Position numbers and translations under genes: made by a program. From Helicostylum pulchrum (taxonomy: Eukaryota; Mucoromycota; Mucoromycetes; Mucorales; Mucoraceae), in the NCBI GenBank assembly GCA_025677825.1, contig JAIXMO010000007.1:124001-188000 (forward strand): 64,000 nt of DNA. Reading direction: 5' to 3'. Below, one piece after another: positions 35,801 through 47,598 of the stretch. Each line of letters begins with the position of its first letter. Position 1 is the stretch's first letter. Under the pieces are notes generated by a model. It searched no databases, was not told the DNA's origin, and saw only the letters and a program-made list of their open reading frames with translations.

Positions 35801-36269
35801 GATAAATAAAGCCTTTGTAGTCCTTTGCTCAAGTGCCTATGTATTTTACTTAAAAAAAAAAAATCCAATTTTAATTACCTTTGTGTGTGTGTGTCATCAA
35901 GAAAATAATTGTTTTTTTATTAAGAAAATGTAAAAAGGCAGAATATGTTGAATAATGTGGGATCCAGAAAAAAAAAACGTGACGATAAACGTTTACGTAA
36001 TAGGTAAGACGATGGAAACTTTTAATAAATTATGCCAAGATTTACTTTAAGCACTTGTGACGAGTCGTCGGTAACTAGTACTAAAATAGTTTAACATATT
36101 AAAAAAAATGCGCATATATATTGTACACTATTTCTACCAGTAAAGGGTTTTTTTTATTTGTTTATTTTTGAATAAGAAGAATCGGCTATTTTGATGTTGC
36201 AAAAAGATGAATACGATATAAACAAAAAACAAAAAAAAAAAGTTAGAATTCGGTGAATGAATCTACGCT

Positions 36270-36322
36270 CGATTACAGGTCGAGTAATCGGCTAAATAAG
36301 CTTGTGAGAGTTGAGCTTATTT
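36270..36322. other. Two adjacent hairpins past the RTA1-like gene
   Basis: CGATTAC/GTAATCG (7-bp stem, 7-base loop) at 36270-36290, then AAATAAGCT/AGCTTATTT (9-bp stem) at 36294-36322. They lie 53-105 bp past the stop of the minus-strand RTA1-like gene and could sit in its 3' UTR or mark a transposon end. Confidence 0.5.
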
Positions 36323-36374
36323 GATTTTATTAGTTTATTAAAGGATTATTATTATATATACACACGCTTTCTAT

Positions 36375-37259
36375 CTATAATTTGTATTCTTCTCTTGGCT
36401 CTTCTTTTAACGTATCAGATACGTTACTCTCTCTTGAACTTCTACATTTCTCTTCGTCTATTTCAATAAAGATTTCTTCATCTTTCTTGGGGAAACAAGA
36501 ATTTAATGTAGATAATACTAAAAATGCAAATGCGACAACGAGGGCATCGAATACATAAAGAGGCCATTCGTTGGTAGTAGCAGGCCCAGTAGGCCCAGTC
36601 GAGGACTGCACTAATCGATAGATGAGTCGGATAGTTAATAAGGAAAGTGCAATGTAGACACGAATCAAGGCCTTCTTTTTAGGATTCCTAACGCCTTCTA
36701 CTTGGTATTGAATAGACTTTTCACGAGTAACAAAAATAAGAAACAGAAAGAATGAAGTAAACACAGCTAGTTGAGCAGAGAGACCGGCGATAGCCATATT
36801 GAGTCCTATCGAACGAAGGTCGGCCACCGTTTGGAGCGCGCCACCAATACCTTGGAGCATGGAAGGAACAACAGTACAAACAATCGATAAAATCTTTAAT
36901 TTTTTATGATTAAGGTAGAATTTATCGGTCTCCAGGTTTGATAACCGAATCATATGTGTGATTGCGTTATAATTGATAAGACTCACAATGTTAGGCGGTA
37001 AGACAGTAAAGAGATTGGATACTAAGAACTTTCCCGAGTTGATTGGAGTTGAGAAACAAACGATACGCATTACAAAGCCTAGTGTCTCCATGGTTAGAAG
37101 TGGGATCATTTTATACATAAATGCAGGCGCTTTTTGTAATCGGATACGCAAGATTAAGTATATATCGATCAATGCAAATACGGCTAATGCTACGTACGCT
37201 GCTGGTTTGTTAGGGTGGTACCGAAAGTACATATACACCATATCAACTGGTCCATCCAT
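36375..37259 (-). CDS. RTA1-like seven-transmembrane protein
   Basis: A single exon of 294 residues. Seven hydrophobic segments are visible, starting at about residue 18 (AAYVALAVFALIDIYLIL). Family marks of the fungal RTA1 proteins are present: METLGFVMRI in segment 3, VVPSMLQGIGGAL (usually a lipid-facing loop with QxxGG), RLIYRLVQSSTG and the NEWPLYVFDALVV block before the last span. The C-terminal tail is charged and cytosolic-like (KKDEEIFIEIDEEK). Members are linked to lipid translocation and resistance to toxic lipids or 7-aminocholesterol in yeasts; this one's substrate is unknown. A TATAAAA box lies 63 bp upstream. The absence of introns contrasts with most neighbours. Confidence 0.8.
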   Translation of the reverse strand: MDGPVDMVYMYFRYHPNKPAAYVALAVFALIDIYLILRIRLQKAPAFMYKMIPLLTMETLGFVMRIVCFSTPINSGKFLVSNLFTVLPPNIVSLINYNAITHMIRLSNLETDKFYLNHKKLKILSIVCTVVPSMLQGIGGALQTVADLRSIGLNMAIAGLSAQLAVFTSFFLFLIFVTREKSIQYQVEGVRNPKKKALIRVYIALSLLTIRLIYRLVQSSTGPTGPATTNEWPLYVFDALVVAFAFLVLSTLNSCFPKKDEEIFIEIDEEKCRSSRESNVSDTLKEEPREEYKL

Positions 37260-38356
37260 TTTTGCTATTTTTTTGTTTTTGTAAAATTAAAAAAAAAGAA
37301 ACAACAGAAAAATTGAAAAGATTTTATAGCACCTAAAAAAAAAAGCGCGGATAAATTCAAACCCACTGCCGCGTTTGCTGTTTACAAAAAGGGACTCCCG
37401 TCAATTTTTTTTTTTAATTTTCAGTTAAAAAAATTTCTGAGCACTTGTAGTTAAACATTATTGTAAGCGATATAATATAAGAGATTACAGGGCCTGGATA
37501 TTTTTCTATAGCTACTGTTGTCAAAGAGACAATCACCGGAACAATACAATACTTTTTCCGTCTAAAAAAAGTAATCTGATAATCTGTATTATATAGAATC
37601 TTTGAATCACAAGAGAAGGAGAACATACAAGTGCTACCAGTTGTTAAACAAATGGTAGTCACTGAGCGCCTAAACCTTATATTCATGGCTGACCCGAACT
37701 AGTTACTTTAACTCATGATTTAATTTTCTACATTTTTTCTCGATAAACTACGCTAGATGAAATGTCATCTTTCGAGTATGTAGTTTAATAATAAGACCAG
37801 GGTTTATACTTCCTCAAGCAATGCAGAATAAAACCTTATACCGATCTCACTGTACCGTAATGAAGTAGAGATACGTTTGGTGTTCCGTTGGACAAAGTTC
37901 CAAAATTGGAAAAAACATTAATGAAGGGATAAGATAAATGTCTATATTTCTTAAGCCACATGTAAAAGAGATCCTCTGGGTATAATACACTAGAACTCTA
38001 ATATAAATTACATTATAAACACTGGATCTTTATCGCTTTTAAACGTTCGTATAAAACTACCATGTACAACTCTGTGGAGATTTAGGCGTTTCAAGCGCCG
38101 AACCCGTTTTTAATTTTTTGATCTGTACCTTTTTATATGATGATAGAATATGATTGGATTTCTCGGTTAAATGTGCTTGACACAATCCCTGAATTCCAGT
38201 GTACCATGCACAACTACACGAGAATTTTTTTTCTGATTGATGTGCTAACACTACAGTTTCATACACAAGAAAAGAAGCCAATAGTTTTTTTTTTAAAAAA
38301 AAAGAGTTTATTATTGTTACAAAAACATACATATAAATATATATTTTCCTCTCCTT
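37260..38356. other. 1.1 kb intergenic region
   Basis: It holds the RTA1-like promoter and the 3' flank of the Munc13-like gene. A minus-strand frame at 38057-38332 includes FSCSCAWYTGIQGLCQAH, faintly like a CxC...CxH SWIM zinc finger of MULE transposases, but the spacing of the last pair is off by one. No gene is called. Confidence 0.5.
37322..37328 (-). promoter_or_regulatory. TATA box of the RTA1-like gene
   Basis: TATAAAA on the minus strand, 63 bp before the ATG at 37259. Confidence 0.5.
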
Positions 38357-41300
38357 TTATCTCAAAGGAATTGTATGCTCTATGGTAGGCGTTAAATCAT
38401 TGGTAGGAATAGTAGGTAAAGCAGGTATATCTTTCAATTTACCGTCATCCTCCATACTAATATTAGCAGGAGGATTGTTACGTTTCTCGAATTCAGAATG
38501 AAGGAAAGCGCGTACTTGTTTACCGGTACGCATACGAAGAATACGCAAGATGGTATCACTATTGGGCAATTCAATTGAAACGGATTTTCTGGCACTTGAT
38601 TTTCTCTTTTTAACAGTGTTCTTGGAATGATAGACGGTTTTACTTCTATCTGCCTTTCTACCACCACGTAACTTTAATTCCAATTGGTTCTTGACAGTGG
38701 TATTGTAACCTTCAATCAATTTATCGGTTTCCATATTGTAAGCGGCATTAATCGCTAAAAGAGCAAAGTATTGTGAGCTGTCCAACTTATCCAATGAGAC
38801 TGCATCAGAGTCTTCACCACCGTTAAACAAGATCTTGAGAAGTTCTAACCACTTGAAGACAACATGGAATTCGTAATCATCCAATGGCTTTAATTCCGAT
38901 AATTGTTCGGAAAGAGGAGGTAATAAAACACCTTCCAATGTAATCAAGATTTCTCTCCAAATCTTTAAGACGACATGGTTCATGTTGGTCTCCGACAAAT
39001 TATCATTCAAGATCTTGAGATTCTTTTCCAAATAATCCAAAAGAGGTGCAATAGAGTCTTCACATTCTTGATAATCAGGGTTGATATTTCTACTGGTACG
39101 AGAAAAGGGAGAGAAGAATCCACGATCACGACCAAGTAACTTGTCTATTGTCTTACGGTTTAAGATTTGACGGAAATAACTACCCATCTTATCAACAATA
39201 AGACCAGCAGCATCATTTTCTGCTCTCTTTAATACACGGAAGGCCTTACCAAACCAGAACTGAATATCGTCCTTTTCACCTTCCATACTAATACGTAATA
39301 CAAGTTTACCTTGAGGTTTAAAATTCAATACAAGTTCATGTGTTTGGAAATCATCATAGTAAGAAGGTCCCAATTTAAACCAATGTCCACCCAATTCTTC
39401 ATCAGCTCCAATCACATCTTCATCAAACACAATGGCCAATACATCGATTGTCTCATTCGTAAGCCATAAATCAAATACTTGGTCCCATCTAGGATTCAAT
39501 GTTTCATAAACTGTACGAGTTCTAGCAATATGCTTAGAATCAATTTCTAAAACAACATAAGGGTCACTAAGTCCATTGTTATCAGCGGGAAGTAAATTTT
39601 CGGCTCTGACAATCTTGACAGAGTAAAGATATTTGGTATTTTTATCGACTGCCTTGGCGGCAGAAGGAGGTAATCGAGACTCGTATTCTCTCATCTCTTG
39701 TGCAATATCATCTACATCCATGTTTTGGTACAAGCGATCCAATTTAGTACGAGCTCCTTCAATATTGTTAATTTTAACGCAAGTCTAAATTAAAAAAGGT
39801 TAAGTACGCATCCTACATGTACGCAAATAAAATTATTACCTCAGCCAAGAAATCATAGTGATCTTCTCCAGCCTTTCCAGAAGAACCACGGTTACCAAAG
39901 AACTGACTACGAGCTCTATCAATAACGTTGGCATTAGCATGAGATGCAGCCTCTCTTTGAACATGAGGGAAAATATCTCCATGAATCATGTCTTCCAATT
40001 CTGCTGTATATTGTTCAAGAGCAACACCAATTACTTTTGATAATGCTGTACTGAAACGACATTCTTGTATACTGTTAGGCCATTCTAATCTCTGTACAAA
40101 TTCTACTGCTTGATGGAACATGGTAAATAAATCCACAACTGAAGATGAATGCATAGTGGTATCATTAATACATTTAAACTAGAAGTACATAAATTAGTAT
40201 ACACGCTTAAAGAAAAAAAAAAGAATAACACTTACCTCGTCTTGCTTAATAGCATTTCTAACCCATTCTGGGGTTTCTTCATTTGTTGTTGTTAACCAAC
40301 GACGAACATGTAACAAGAACCAAGACTCGACCTTGAACAAAGCAGCTTTTTGTCTATAATTTTTTTTAAAACTCTGCATATACGCATTTACAACATAATA
40401 TATTATACCTTGGACCGTATTGATCATAAAGTCTTTTCAAAGTAAGCACTTTATCATACAATTGAAAAGTTAAATCAATAGGAGCATTTCTTGCTTCAGG
40501 AAGAAAAGCCCAATTTTCCATTTCCAATACAAAGAAAGGCATTTGACGAGCCATAACAATACCGGGTAAATGCAATGAACTATGTATTAAAATTAATAAA
40601 AAATGCGTGTTTTTTTTTGCCTAACATAATTTACTTTTTAAGCGGCTTCTTAAACTTTTTGGCAACGGAAACAAGTTCCTTGATTAACTTGTCAGCCATG
40701 TTCATCAAGTTAGTCATATCATCGTTTTGAGGGTTTAAAACAGATCTTTCTAATACTCTCCATCTAGATACAGCCGCTCCCTACACACACACACACACAC
40801 ACACACAGAAAAAGATGAATAAAATATTATTATGGAAAGAGATAATAATATATCTTACAGCAATGGTATCTTCCAACGCATTAAATTGCTGTAATGGGTC
40901 TTCATGATCTTCAAGGTACGCAGGATTTTCATAAATACTATCAAGTAAAGCAATTTGCTCATTGACAAGTTCAGGGCTAAATAATACACATAAGTAACTC
41001 TTATTACTTATTACCATTTTATATACTTACTTTACTCTCCAGTATTGACCCAATGATTCGGCTAAAGCATGAAGACAAGTTTCATTTAAGCCTTCAAATA
41101 CACGAATTAAATTTTCACGCTAAAATAAAAAAAAAGTGGCATGTGAATTTAATATATAAAATATATGAAAACAAAAACAAGGGAACTTACATCGTTAATA
41201 GTCCAGTTACGAACATCACTTTCTTTTAAACATTTATCTAAAGCACGAGTAGCATCTCTCGCTTCTAAAATATCGACTTCGCCTTGCAGCTCTTCAGTAT

Positions 41301-42627
41301 CCATACGATTCTTGATTAATTCTAAATAGAGTACAGCTCTGAAAGGAGAAGATAAACGCCAAGTCTTCCAACATTCACGCAAGAGGTCATCCGAAGATTG
41401 AGATAATACACTTGCTTTAGCTCTTTCGGTATCAGGAGAGATATTAAGATCAAGATCCATACACATATTCATTAATAAACGAAAGTAAGCTCTGGGATCA
41501 TTGGGGATATAAGTATAAGGACTATCATCAGTTGAAGTAGAATTACTGTTGTAGACAGAAGTTCTCTTTGATTCACTTGTTCTTCTACCAGACAAAAGAT
41601 TGCCAGAGCCAAAATCTTGTTCACTATTGAGGGGAAGAGTTAAGCTAGAATTGGTTACCATAATAGTCATTAAACTTTGAAAGTATTTCTTTTCTCTTTG
41701 TAACCAACTATCATAAGCTTGTTGATTACTGAAATCTTCTCGTCTACCGGGAAATGCTTGGTTTGTATTTACAGCATTAATACATTGCTTTAAATCCAAA
41801 AAGAAATTTGATTCTGTACAAATAGCTTGAAGATCACGAATCTTTTGTCTGTGAATAGAGTTTTCAATTTGAAATAAGTTTTGAACAGTCTTGACCATTG
41901 GATAATTTTCTATTATATCAATAATATCAGTAGAAGCATTATTAGGACTTGCATTATTTCTTTGCTCTTGTTGTTGTTGTTGCTTTGATTTAGGTGGTAA
42001 AATAGATTTACGAAGTGTATCCATAAGTTCAGGTGACGCTGCGTTAGGTGCATCTTCTTTCAAAGTCAATAATAAAATCTCGGTAAACCGAATAACATAT
42101 CTATCTAAATCCTTAAACCATACAGCGGGATTAGGATCCGTCTTTTTCAGTTCCGTCTCACTTGTCTTTAAAAAGACAATGAGTAAGTCATTAATAGAAC
42201 CGGAAGGATGGTACCGATGTTTCTTGACTTCATCTCTCACTTGTCTTACAACAGAAATAAACCGACGATCAAGGTACTCTTGCTTTGAAACATCTTTACC
42301 ATCTTTAATGTTTTCTAATCGATGCATTAAAGGTACCACAATGGACTTGGTCAACTTGTCTTTTCCACTACTTGTATCTTCTCCTACAAATTTATCTGCC
42401 AAGTTACCAAATACATCACTGACACCACCTAAATGAACTGAGTGTCGGTTCAATGTCTTTTCTTTTGGCTCTTTTAAACCACCCTTCTGTTTGGCTTCTT
42501 CATCTAAACACGCACGAATGGCGCAACGAAGTGTATAATCATAAACAAAAGCTGGATTAAGTGTTCGAACTGTTCTTCTCGAATTTCCAATACCACGTCG
42601 TAACGTAGACGAACTTTTAGCTTGCAT
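38357..42627 (-). CDS. Munc13/UNC-13-like MUN-C2 protein
   Basis: Eight exons on the minus strand: 42627-41191, 41119-41031, 40976-40859, 40780-40635, 40579-40409, 40353-40236, 40178-39840 and 39784-38357, giving 1281 residues. The protein is mostly helical, as in MHD/MUN rods. A C2 domain begins near residue 835 (YSVKIVRAENLLPADNNGLSDPYVVLEI; loop 3 VFDEDVIGADEELG keeps acidic Ca2+ ligands) and splits the MHD regions, the layout of fungal Ync13/Git1-type proteins. These promote vesicle priming and coordinate exocytosis with cell-wall building. A Lys/Arg-rich patch (KKRKSSARKS) lies near the C-terminus. The intron before exon 4 ends in a (TG)12 tract right at the acceptor. The gene is divergent from AP-3 sigma. 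Confidence 0.88.
40784..40807 (-). repeat. (TG)12 microsatellite at a 3' splice site
   Basis: On the coding strand (minus) a TG run ends as TGTAG, directly forming the polypyrimidine-poor acceptor of the intron before exon 4 (40780) of the Munc13-like gene. Confidence 0.85.
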
Positions 42628-42872
42628 TGTCTAATAAACAATAAATATACTAGAGATGAAAAAAAAAAGCTTCCCTTTTTATATATATAATGTGTGTATA
42701 TATATAAAAGAAACAAGAAAAAGAGTAAATATAAAAAAAAGGTTTTTATTTTTTATAGGTTCCTGGACTGGTGAGACAAAAAAAAAAAGAAAAAAAAATA
42801 GGTTTTGGGCTGAGTTCGTGTGCTTCTTTTTTCTTTGCGTCTCTTTTTCCTTTTGAAACACACAATAGCAGT
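42628..42872. promoter_or_regulatory. 245-bp divergent promoter, Munc13-like / AP-3 sigma
   Basis: It contains TATATATAAAAA on the minus strand at 42676-42687 (about 50-60 bp before the Munc13-like ATG) and TATATAAAAG on the plus strand at 42701-42710 (163 bp before the AP-3 sigma ATG). The rest is A-rich then T-rich. Two vesicle-traffic genes sharing so short a spacer may be co-regulated; this is inference. Confidence 0.55.
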
Positions 42873-43591
42873 ATGATTAAGTCTGTCTTAATCTTTAACA
42901 ATCATGGTAAACCACGTCTCATCAAATTCTATCAACAAATTGTACGCCGTTTTTACTTTATAATTTTTTATATGCGTATACTAATATGCTGAAAATAGGA
43001 TATTGCCACACAGCAAGCTCTAGTACATGAGATTTTCTCTCTTGTTTCAAAGAGACCAGATACAGCTTGTAATTTCTTGGAAGGAAGTAAACTTTTAGGT
43101 GGTAAAGATACACGTGTTATTTATAGACACTATGCAACCCTTTACTTTGTTTTTGTGGTTGATGAAAGTGAAAGTGAATTAGGTATTTTAGATCTTATCC
43201 AAGTAAGTAACAATAAAAACAATTGTGTTAGTGACTCATTAACTGATGCTTTAAATTAGGTATTTGTAGAAAGTTTAGATAGATGTTTTGAAAACGTGTG
43301 CGAATTAGACTTGGTAACAAAAAAAAAAGAAAAAAAAAGAGTGATGGACTTACTTGAAAAAAAGGCAACCCCTAATCGCATTTTTTTTAACTTTGGTAGA
43401 TCTTTCACTTTGATGAAGTTCATGCCATCTTATCCGAGATTATTCAAGGTGGTTTAGTACTGGAAACAAATATGACTGAAATTGTTGCAGCAATAAATGA
43501 AATGAACAAAGCAAAGAAAAAGACGGGAGTTACAGCAAGTAGTTTGAGTTTAAGAGCTACTGAATCTTTAAAGAATGGATTCCGTAGTTAA
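42873..43591 (+). CDS. APS3: AP-3 adaptor complex small (sigma) subunit
   Basis: Exons 42873-42941, 42999-43202, 43260-43313 and 43400-43591 give 172 residues. It is the small chain of the AP-3 coat, which sorts cargo from Golgi or endosome to the vacuole. It starts MIKSVLIFNNHGKPRLIKFYQ and contains FLEGSKLLGGKDTRVIYRHYATLYFVFVVDESESELG, where the GGKDTRVIYRHYATLYF segment distinguishes AP-3 sigma from AP-1 and AP-2 sigma. LDRCFENVCELDLIFHFDEVH and an extended C-terminus after EMNKAKKK also fit AP-3. All four exons join in phase. It is convergent with the septin-like gene. Confidence 0.94.
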
Positions 43592-43981
43592 GTACATATA
43601 TTAGTTCTCTCGCGTATATATCATTGTCAAATAAATTGAGAGAGAGAGAAAAGTATTTTATACTTTGCATGAAAGAAGTGTCGGTATCTAATATGCTTTC
43701 GGGACGGGATTGTACAGAAATATTAGACTTTTTTTTTTTTTTTTTTTTTTGGTTTATTAAATTAATATATTTAGTCAAGTTTAGTGTTCCCTTCCAAAGG
43801 GCTTTGATTTTGTATTCATAAAGTGGCTGAATTATTACTACCAAAAAGAAAAGGGTAATTTTTTTTTAAATCTGCGTTTAAACAACACTCATGTGGCTGT
43901 AAAAAAAAATATGGTAAAAAGAGGAGAAAGTTTATTTTATAGTTGGATAAAATTGTATAATACAGATGTATATGCTAGCCT
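43592..43981. other. Convergent intergenic spacer
   Basis: 390 bp between the stops of AP-3 sigma and the septin-like gene. It holds a run of about 22 T at 43730-43751 and no other structure I can see. Both 3' ends must terminate here. Confidence 0.6.
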
Positions 43982-45215
43982 TTAAACTAAAGGCATACCT
44001 TGTTTTGACTTGATTGCCATTGTTCTACTGATCTTACGCTTTAACAATTGTTCAGTTCGATAATGTTCATAATATCGTTCAAAGGTATCAATACGAAGCA
44101 TATCTCTATGTCCAGTTAACAGAATATCTTTTAACTTTTGAAAGTCGCAATGGTTGGGGTTACAACATTCAACAATTGCCCAAGGATAAGCTCTTCCCAA
44201 TACGACACCAGAGTTATTTTGCTTGATAGACTTCTTTTTCTTGTCTGATATATCATCACTAAGAAAAAGTTCATCTTGAATCGACATTTTACTAGACTTG
44301 GGAAGGTTGATATTGATAGGTCGTCCAGTCTGTAAATCTTCTTCGTAATTGATAAGGGTAAAAGGCATACTATCAAGGTATTCAATCATGGCTGCTGCAT
44401 CTTCATCACGATCTTCTTGTACACATTCTTGAAGCATATTCAGTATATTGTTTCGATTGGGTGATCGAGTCCCTTGCTTTGGAAACGGTTCATTGTCATC
44501 TTCATCTTCTACTTCGATATAGCCGTATACAGGAATCTGTAAAATATCAAATACCTCTCGTCGGAATACTGCTTTTAATTGTTCGCATTGTGCTACACTT
44601 AATGTATCCGATTTACCAATGACGGGTACTACATTGACTCGAGAACTTAGTTTCTTTAAAATGTATCGATCCGCTTCACTTAATCCGTTAATGCTTTTTA
44701 TATCAATAAAGAAAAGACAAGAGTGGATATGAGTATCAAGTGCTTTAGCGTCTCGTTTTACTTTGGATTCCTACACAAAAAAAAAAAAAAAATGGGTTTA
44801 TTATTTTTAATTTTAAACACAAATAAATATGCATGTATACCTCGGCGAGTGTACGCTCAAATTGATAGTCAATATATTTTGAAATATACTTTAGTTGATG
44901 TTCTATAGCAGATCCAGATGTAAAACCAGGTGTGTCGATTAAAGTTAATGCAGTCCTTCGGCCTCGCTCTTGAATATGCATTGAAACTGTATATAATTCA
45001 CGGGTGGTGCGTAAAGGTTCGTTGAGAACCATAAACTTGGATTCGCGATAAGAGCCTTGAATGACATCTTGCTTTAAAGTCTCGCAAAATGTACGGACAA
45101 AGGCTGTCTTTCCTAATCCTGCAGATCCAACTACCATAATGTTCAAGTAGGATACTGGATCCTTTCTTGATCTGGAACTTCCTGATAACTTTTGAGAGTA
45201 TGCATTGTATAACAT
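43982..45215 (-). CDS. Septin-family GTPase (atypical)
   Basis: Exons 45215-44841 and 44770-43982 on the minus strand give 387 residues. Septins form filaments at bud necks, septa and hyphal branch sites. P-loop GSAGLGKT (about 31-38), G3 DTPG and G4 GKSD (usually AKAD) are present. The septin unique element is recognisable as GRAYPWAIVECCNPNHCDFQKLKDILLTGH...YEHYRTEQL. An acidic insertion (EVEDEDDNEPFPKQGTRSPNRNN, described in pieces) sits after the G4 strand, where classic septins are compact. The C-terminus stops soon after the unique element with no long coiled coil. It is therefore a divergent septin; assignment to a named group is not possible by eye. Confidence 0.87.
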
Positions 45216-46019
45216 TTTTTTTTATGTAAATGAAAAAAAAAGAGATGAGTATGGTAGTTTGACACTTTCTGTCAATATATACCCACATTATACTTTCAAC
45301 GTGTTTATTTTTTTATATAACAAATAGGTGGTTTTAACTTGCTTTCGTTTTCGTCTATCTTCTGTAGAGTTATTCAAAGTATATTCAGTTTCGGATTTCG
45401 AATAGGACCATATGGATTGTAGCACACTTTTTTTTTTTTTCTTAGTGTTTTTTCCTTTTCTTTTTTTAAAAAAAAGCTTAACGTATATAAACTTGTGTTT
45501 GTTTATTAGTCACGTTTCCCTCTTTCTTCTTTAGTAAACCCTTTTGGATCCTGTCATTGTCTTTACAACAGTTTTTTTTTTTAAAAAAAAACAAACTGTA
45601 TGAACTTTCCCGGAAACTGACAAAAAAAAAAAAAAAAGGATACCAAGCCCGTTACTGATTATTTTTTTTTTAAACAAAAAATCCTACTTTTGGAAACTAG
45701 GAATCTAATTATATTTCTAAAAAACTAAATCAAGATGCAAGTATATTTAGAAAATGGGGTTATTTGGTTACAACAAACTCTCCGAGCCACTTTTTTGATA
45801 TAAAGGGGTTAAATAAGGATAATATGTATACAAATAGACAAATAGAAAGCATGTAAGGTATATCAATTTTTATATGTTTATTATACCGAGTTTTAACAGT
45901 TTATATAAAAATTAAAAAAAAAAATGAAGAGAGTGAAGGAATAATGTACAATAATAAAACAGTGTGGCTTTAAAAATAAAAATCGGCTTAGAAAAATCAA
46001 AAAATTAAAATGTTGGAAG
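45216..46019. other. Intergenic region between septin-like and glycosyltransferase genes
   Basis: 804 bp. A TATATATT box on the minus strand at 45274-45281 lies about 60 bp before the septin-like ATG. The rest is A/T runs with no repeat or open frame of note. Confidence 0.6.
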
Positions 46020-47500
46020 CTACACGAATCTTCCGATAGCGCGCTGATAAGGTTTTATGGAAGCACATTCGTCTCTTAAATTCTCTGATATTGGATGGTC
46101 CCATTTCTTTTGAGCGATAAATCGACGTGCTAATCGAATACATATTTCTTCTCTAAATTGTGTATACAGTCTTCGGTTATAATATCTCTGTTTATAGTAA
46201 TAGTAATTAGTATAAAGTAAAATAAATAATTCATATTTTTCTTTTCTTTTTTTTTACCTCTACATTTCTAGCTTGATCCGGATAAGCATGAGTTTGATGA
46301 ATAATAAAATCGTCTGGTAATACATAATAATCTACACCAGAAATATATATTTCGTAAAGACAAGCAGCCTTATTACTTCCATAGCCAGAGAATCTTTCAT
46401 CGCACCAGGGAGACCCTTGGTTTTTAAAAATAACATAAGGCTCGTATGAGAATTGGTAGGCTGTGACAGGATAAATAGTATTATTCGATTTGTTTAGTTG
46501 TGTCCAACGTTCATAATCGGTAGGTGCATGACCCGGCAACCAAAATGAATGAAACATTTCGATTTCATTTTGGTTATACTGATTTACAAGCTCCGATTTA
46601 CTCTTTGGGAATGTACGAAAGTCCAAGCCTTCTTCTTGCTTGGAAAATTCAAAGGCGGGAATTACCAGTGCAGCAGTACCTGATTGAAGTAATGCCATAG
46701 CTTGTGGGTTATTTAAAACGGATTCTCGAATATTGGTACATGGGAAAAAATCAATATCAAGTTGCATGACATATTCTGTTCTTGCGAAAAGTTTGGCCAC
46801 GTTTCTCCAAAGATTCAATTCTCGGTCAAATTCGTCACGGACCACATGTACATCGACGTATTTACGCATCGCTGCGTTTCTATTCATAGCGTCTTGTAAT
46901 ATATCAAGTGTGTATTCTCCTTCTTCATCATCTGATATATGAATAGTAGTAGAAATAGGTCCTACAGAAAAAAAAAAGTATATATTAGGAACATGTTATT
47001 GTTTATTATCTAGCGTTTATGTCGTGGTACCTTGATATTGTGTAGCAAGTCTTGCCAAATTTGGAATTCTATTTCTGGTAACCAATGTAACAATTGTAAT
47101 ATCTTCTCCCGTTATGTTTAGTTCAGACTTGTAGTAATAGGGAATGATTTGTGATTGTTCAGAGTAGGAAGATAACGAAAAGGATTTAGATAAAACGGTT
47201 TCGATAGGTAATTGATGTAAACCACCTTTTTTAAATAGAAAAATGTTATTTATACTGTTGTTTTTTTTAAAATTATTATTATAAAGGCTTACCATTGCCA
47301 TCAGTCCAGCTAAAATGACTATTAAATTGACCTTGTTGTAACGATGAATCGTTTCTATAGAAAAGAGCTCTACGGTAGTAGGAGGAACTGCTTTCGGTTG
47401 TATAATATTTTGAGACAAGTGCCAAACAGGATAGAGCCATTAACAATATGATGGCTTTGACACCTCTACGTGCCATGTATGATTGTAGTTCGGCTGCCAT
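46020..47500 (-). CDS. LARGE-type glycosyltransferase (GT49 family), type II membrane protein
   Basis: Exons 47500-47293, 47225-47031, 46961-46258 and 46187-46020 on the minus strand give 424 residues. A short N-terminal tail precedes one membrane anchor (about residues 14-32, VKAIILLMALSCLALVSKYY), so it should sit in the Golgi with the catalytic part in the lumen. The catalytic domain begins DITIVTLVTRNRIPNLARLA and contains the metal-binding DxD in QLDIDFFP, then FSYEPYVIFKNQGSPWCDERFSGYGSNKAACLYEI and FIIHQTHAYPDQARN, all typical of Glyco_transf_49. In animals these enzymes extend matriglycan or poly-LacNAc; the fungal acceptor is unknown. A TATA box lies about 100 bp upstream (47599-47608). 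Confidence 0.9.
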
Positions 47501-47598
47501 TTTTTTAATGTTTATACGTAAAAAAAAAAAGAGAGAGAGAAATATATGTATATGAAAAAAAAAAAGAAAAAAGAAGATAAAAAAAAAAGACCTTATGC

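Larger units (their letters stand above)
30627..36374. other. 5.7 kb repeat island without intact genes
   Basis: Beyond the pyruvate kinase promoter I find only relics: hairpin 32916-32938, repeat B copy 2, a 12-bp inverted repeat (33405/33492), a TTTAAGGGT-family copy (33733-33825), repeat A copy 2 and a decayed Helitron Rep. Frames such as 32035-32277, 32274-32462 and 34177-34470 are open but match nothing I know. A patch at 34450-34760 is clearly GC-richer than the rest and may be further element sequence. Two adjacent hairpins close the island at 36270-36322. Confidence 0.7.

Noticed and set aside
36973..37284. 103-codon plus-strand frame
   Set aside because: Antisense shadow of the RTA1-like gene.
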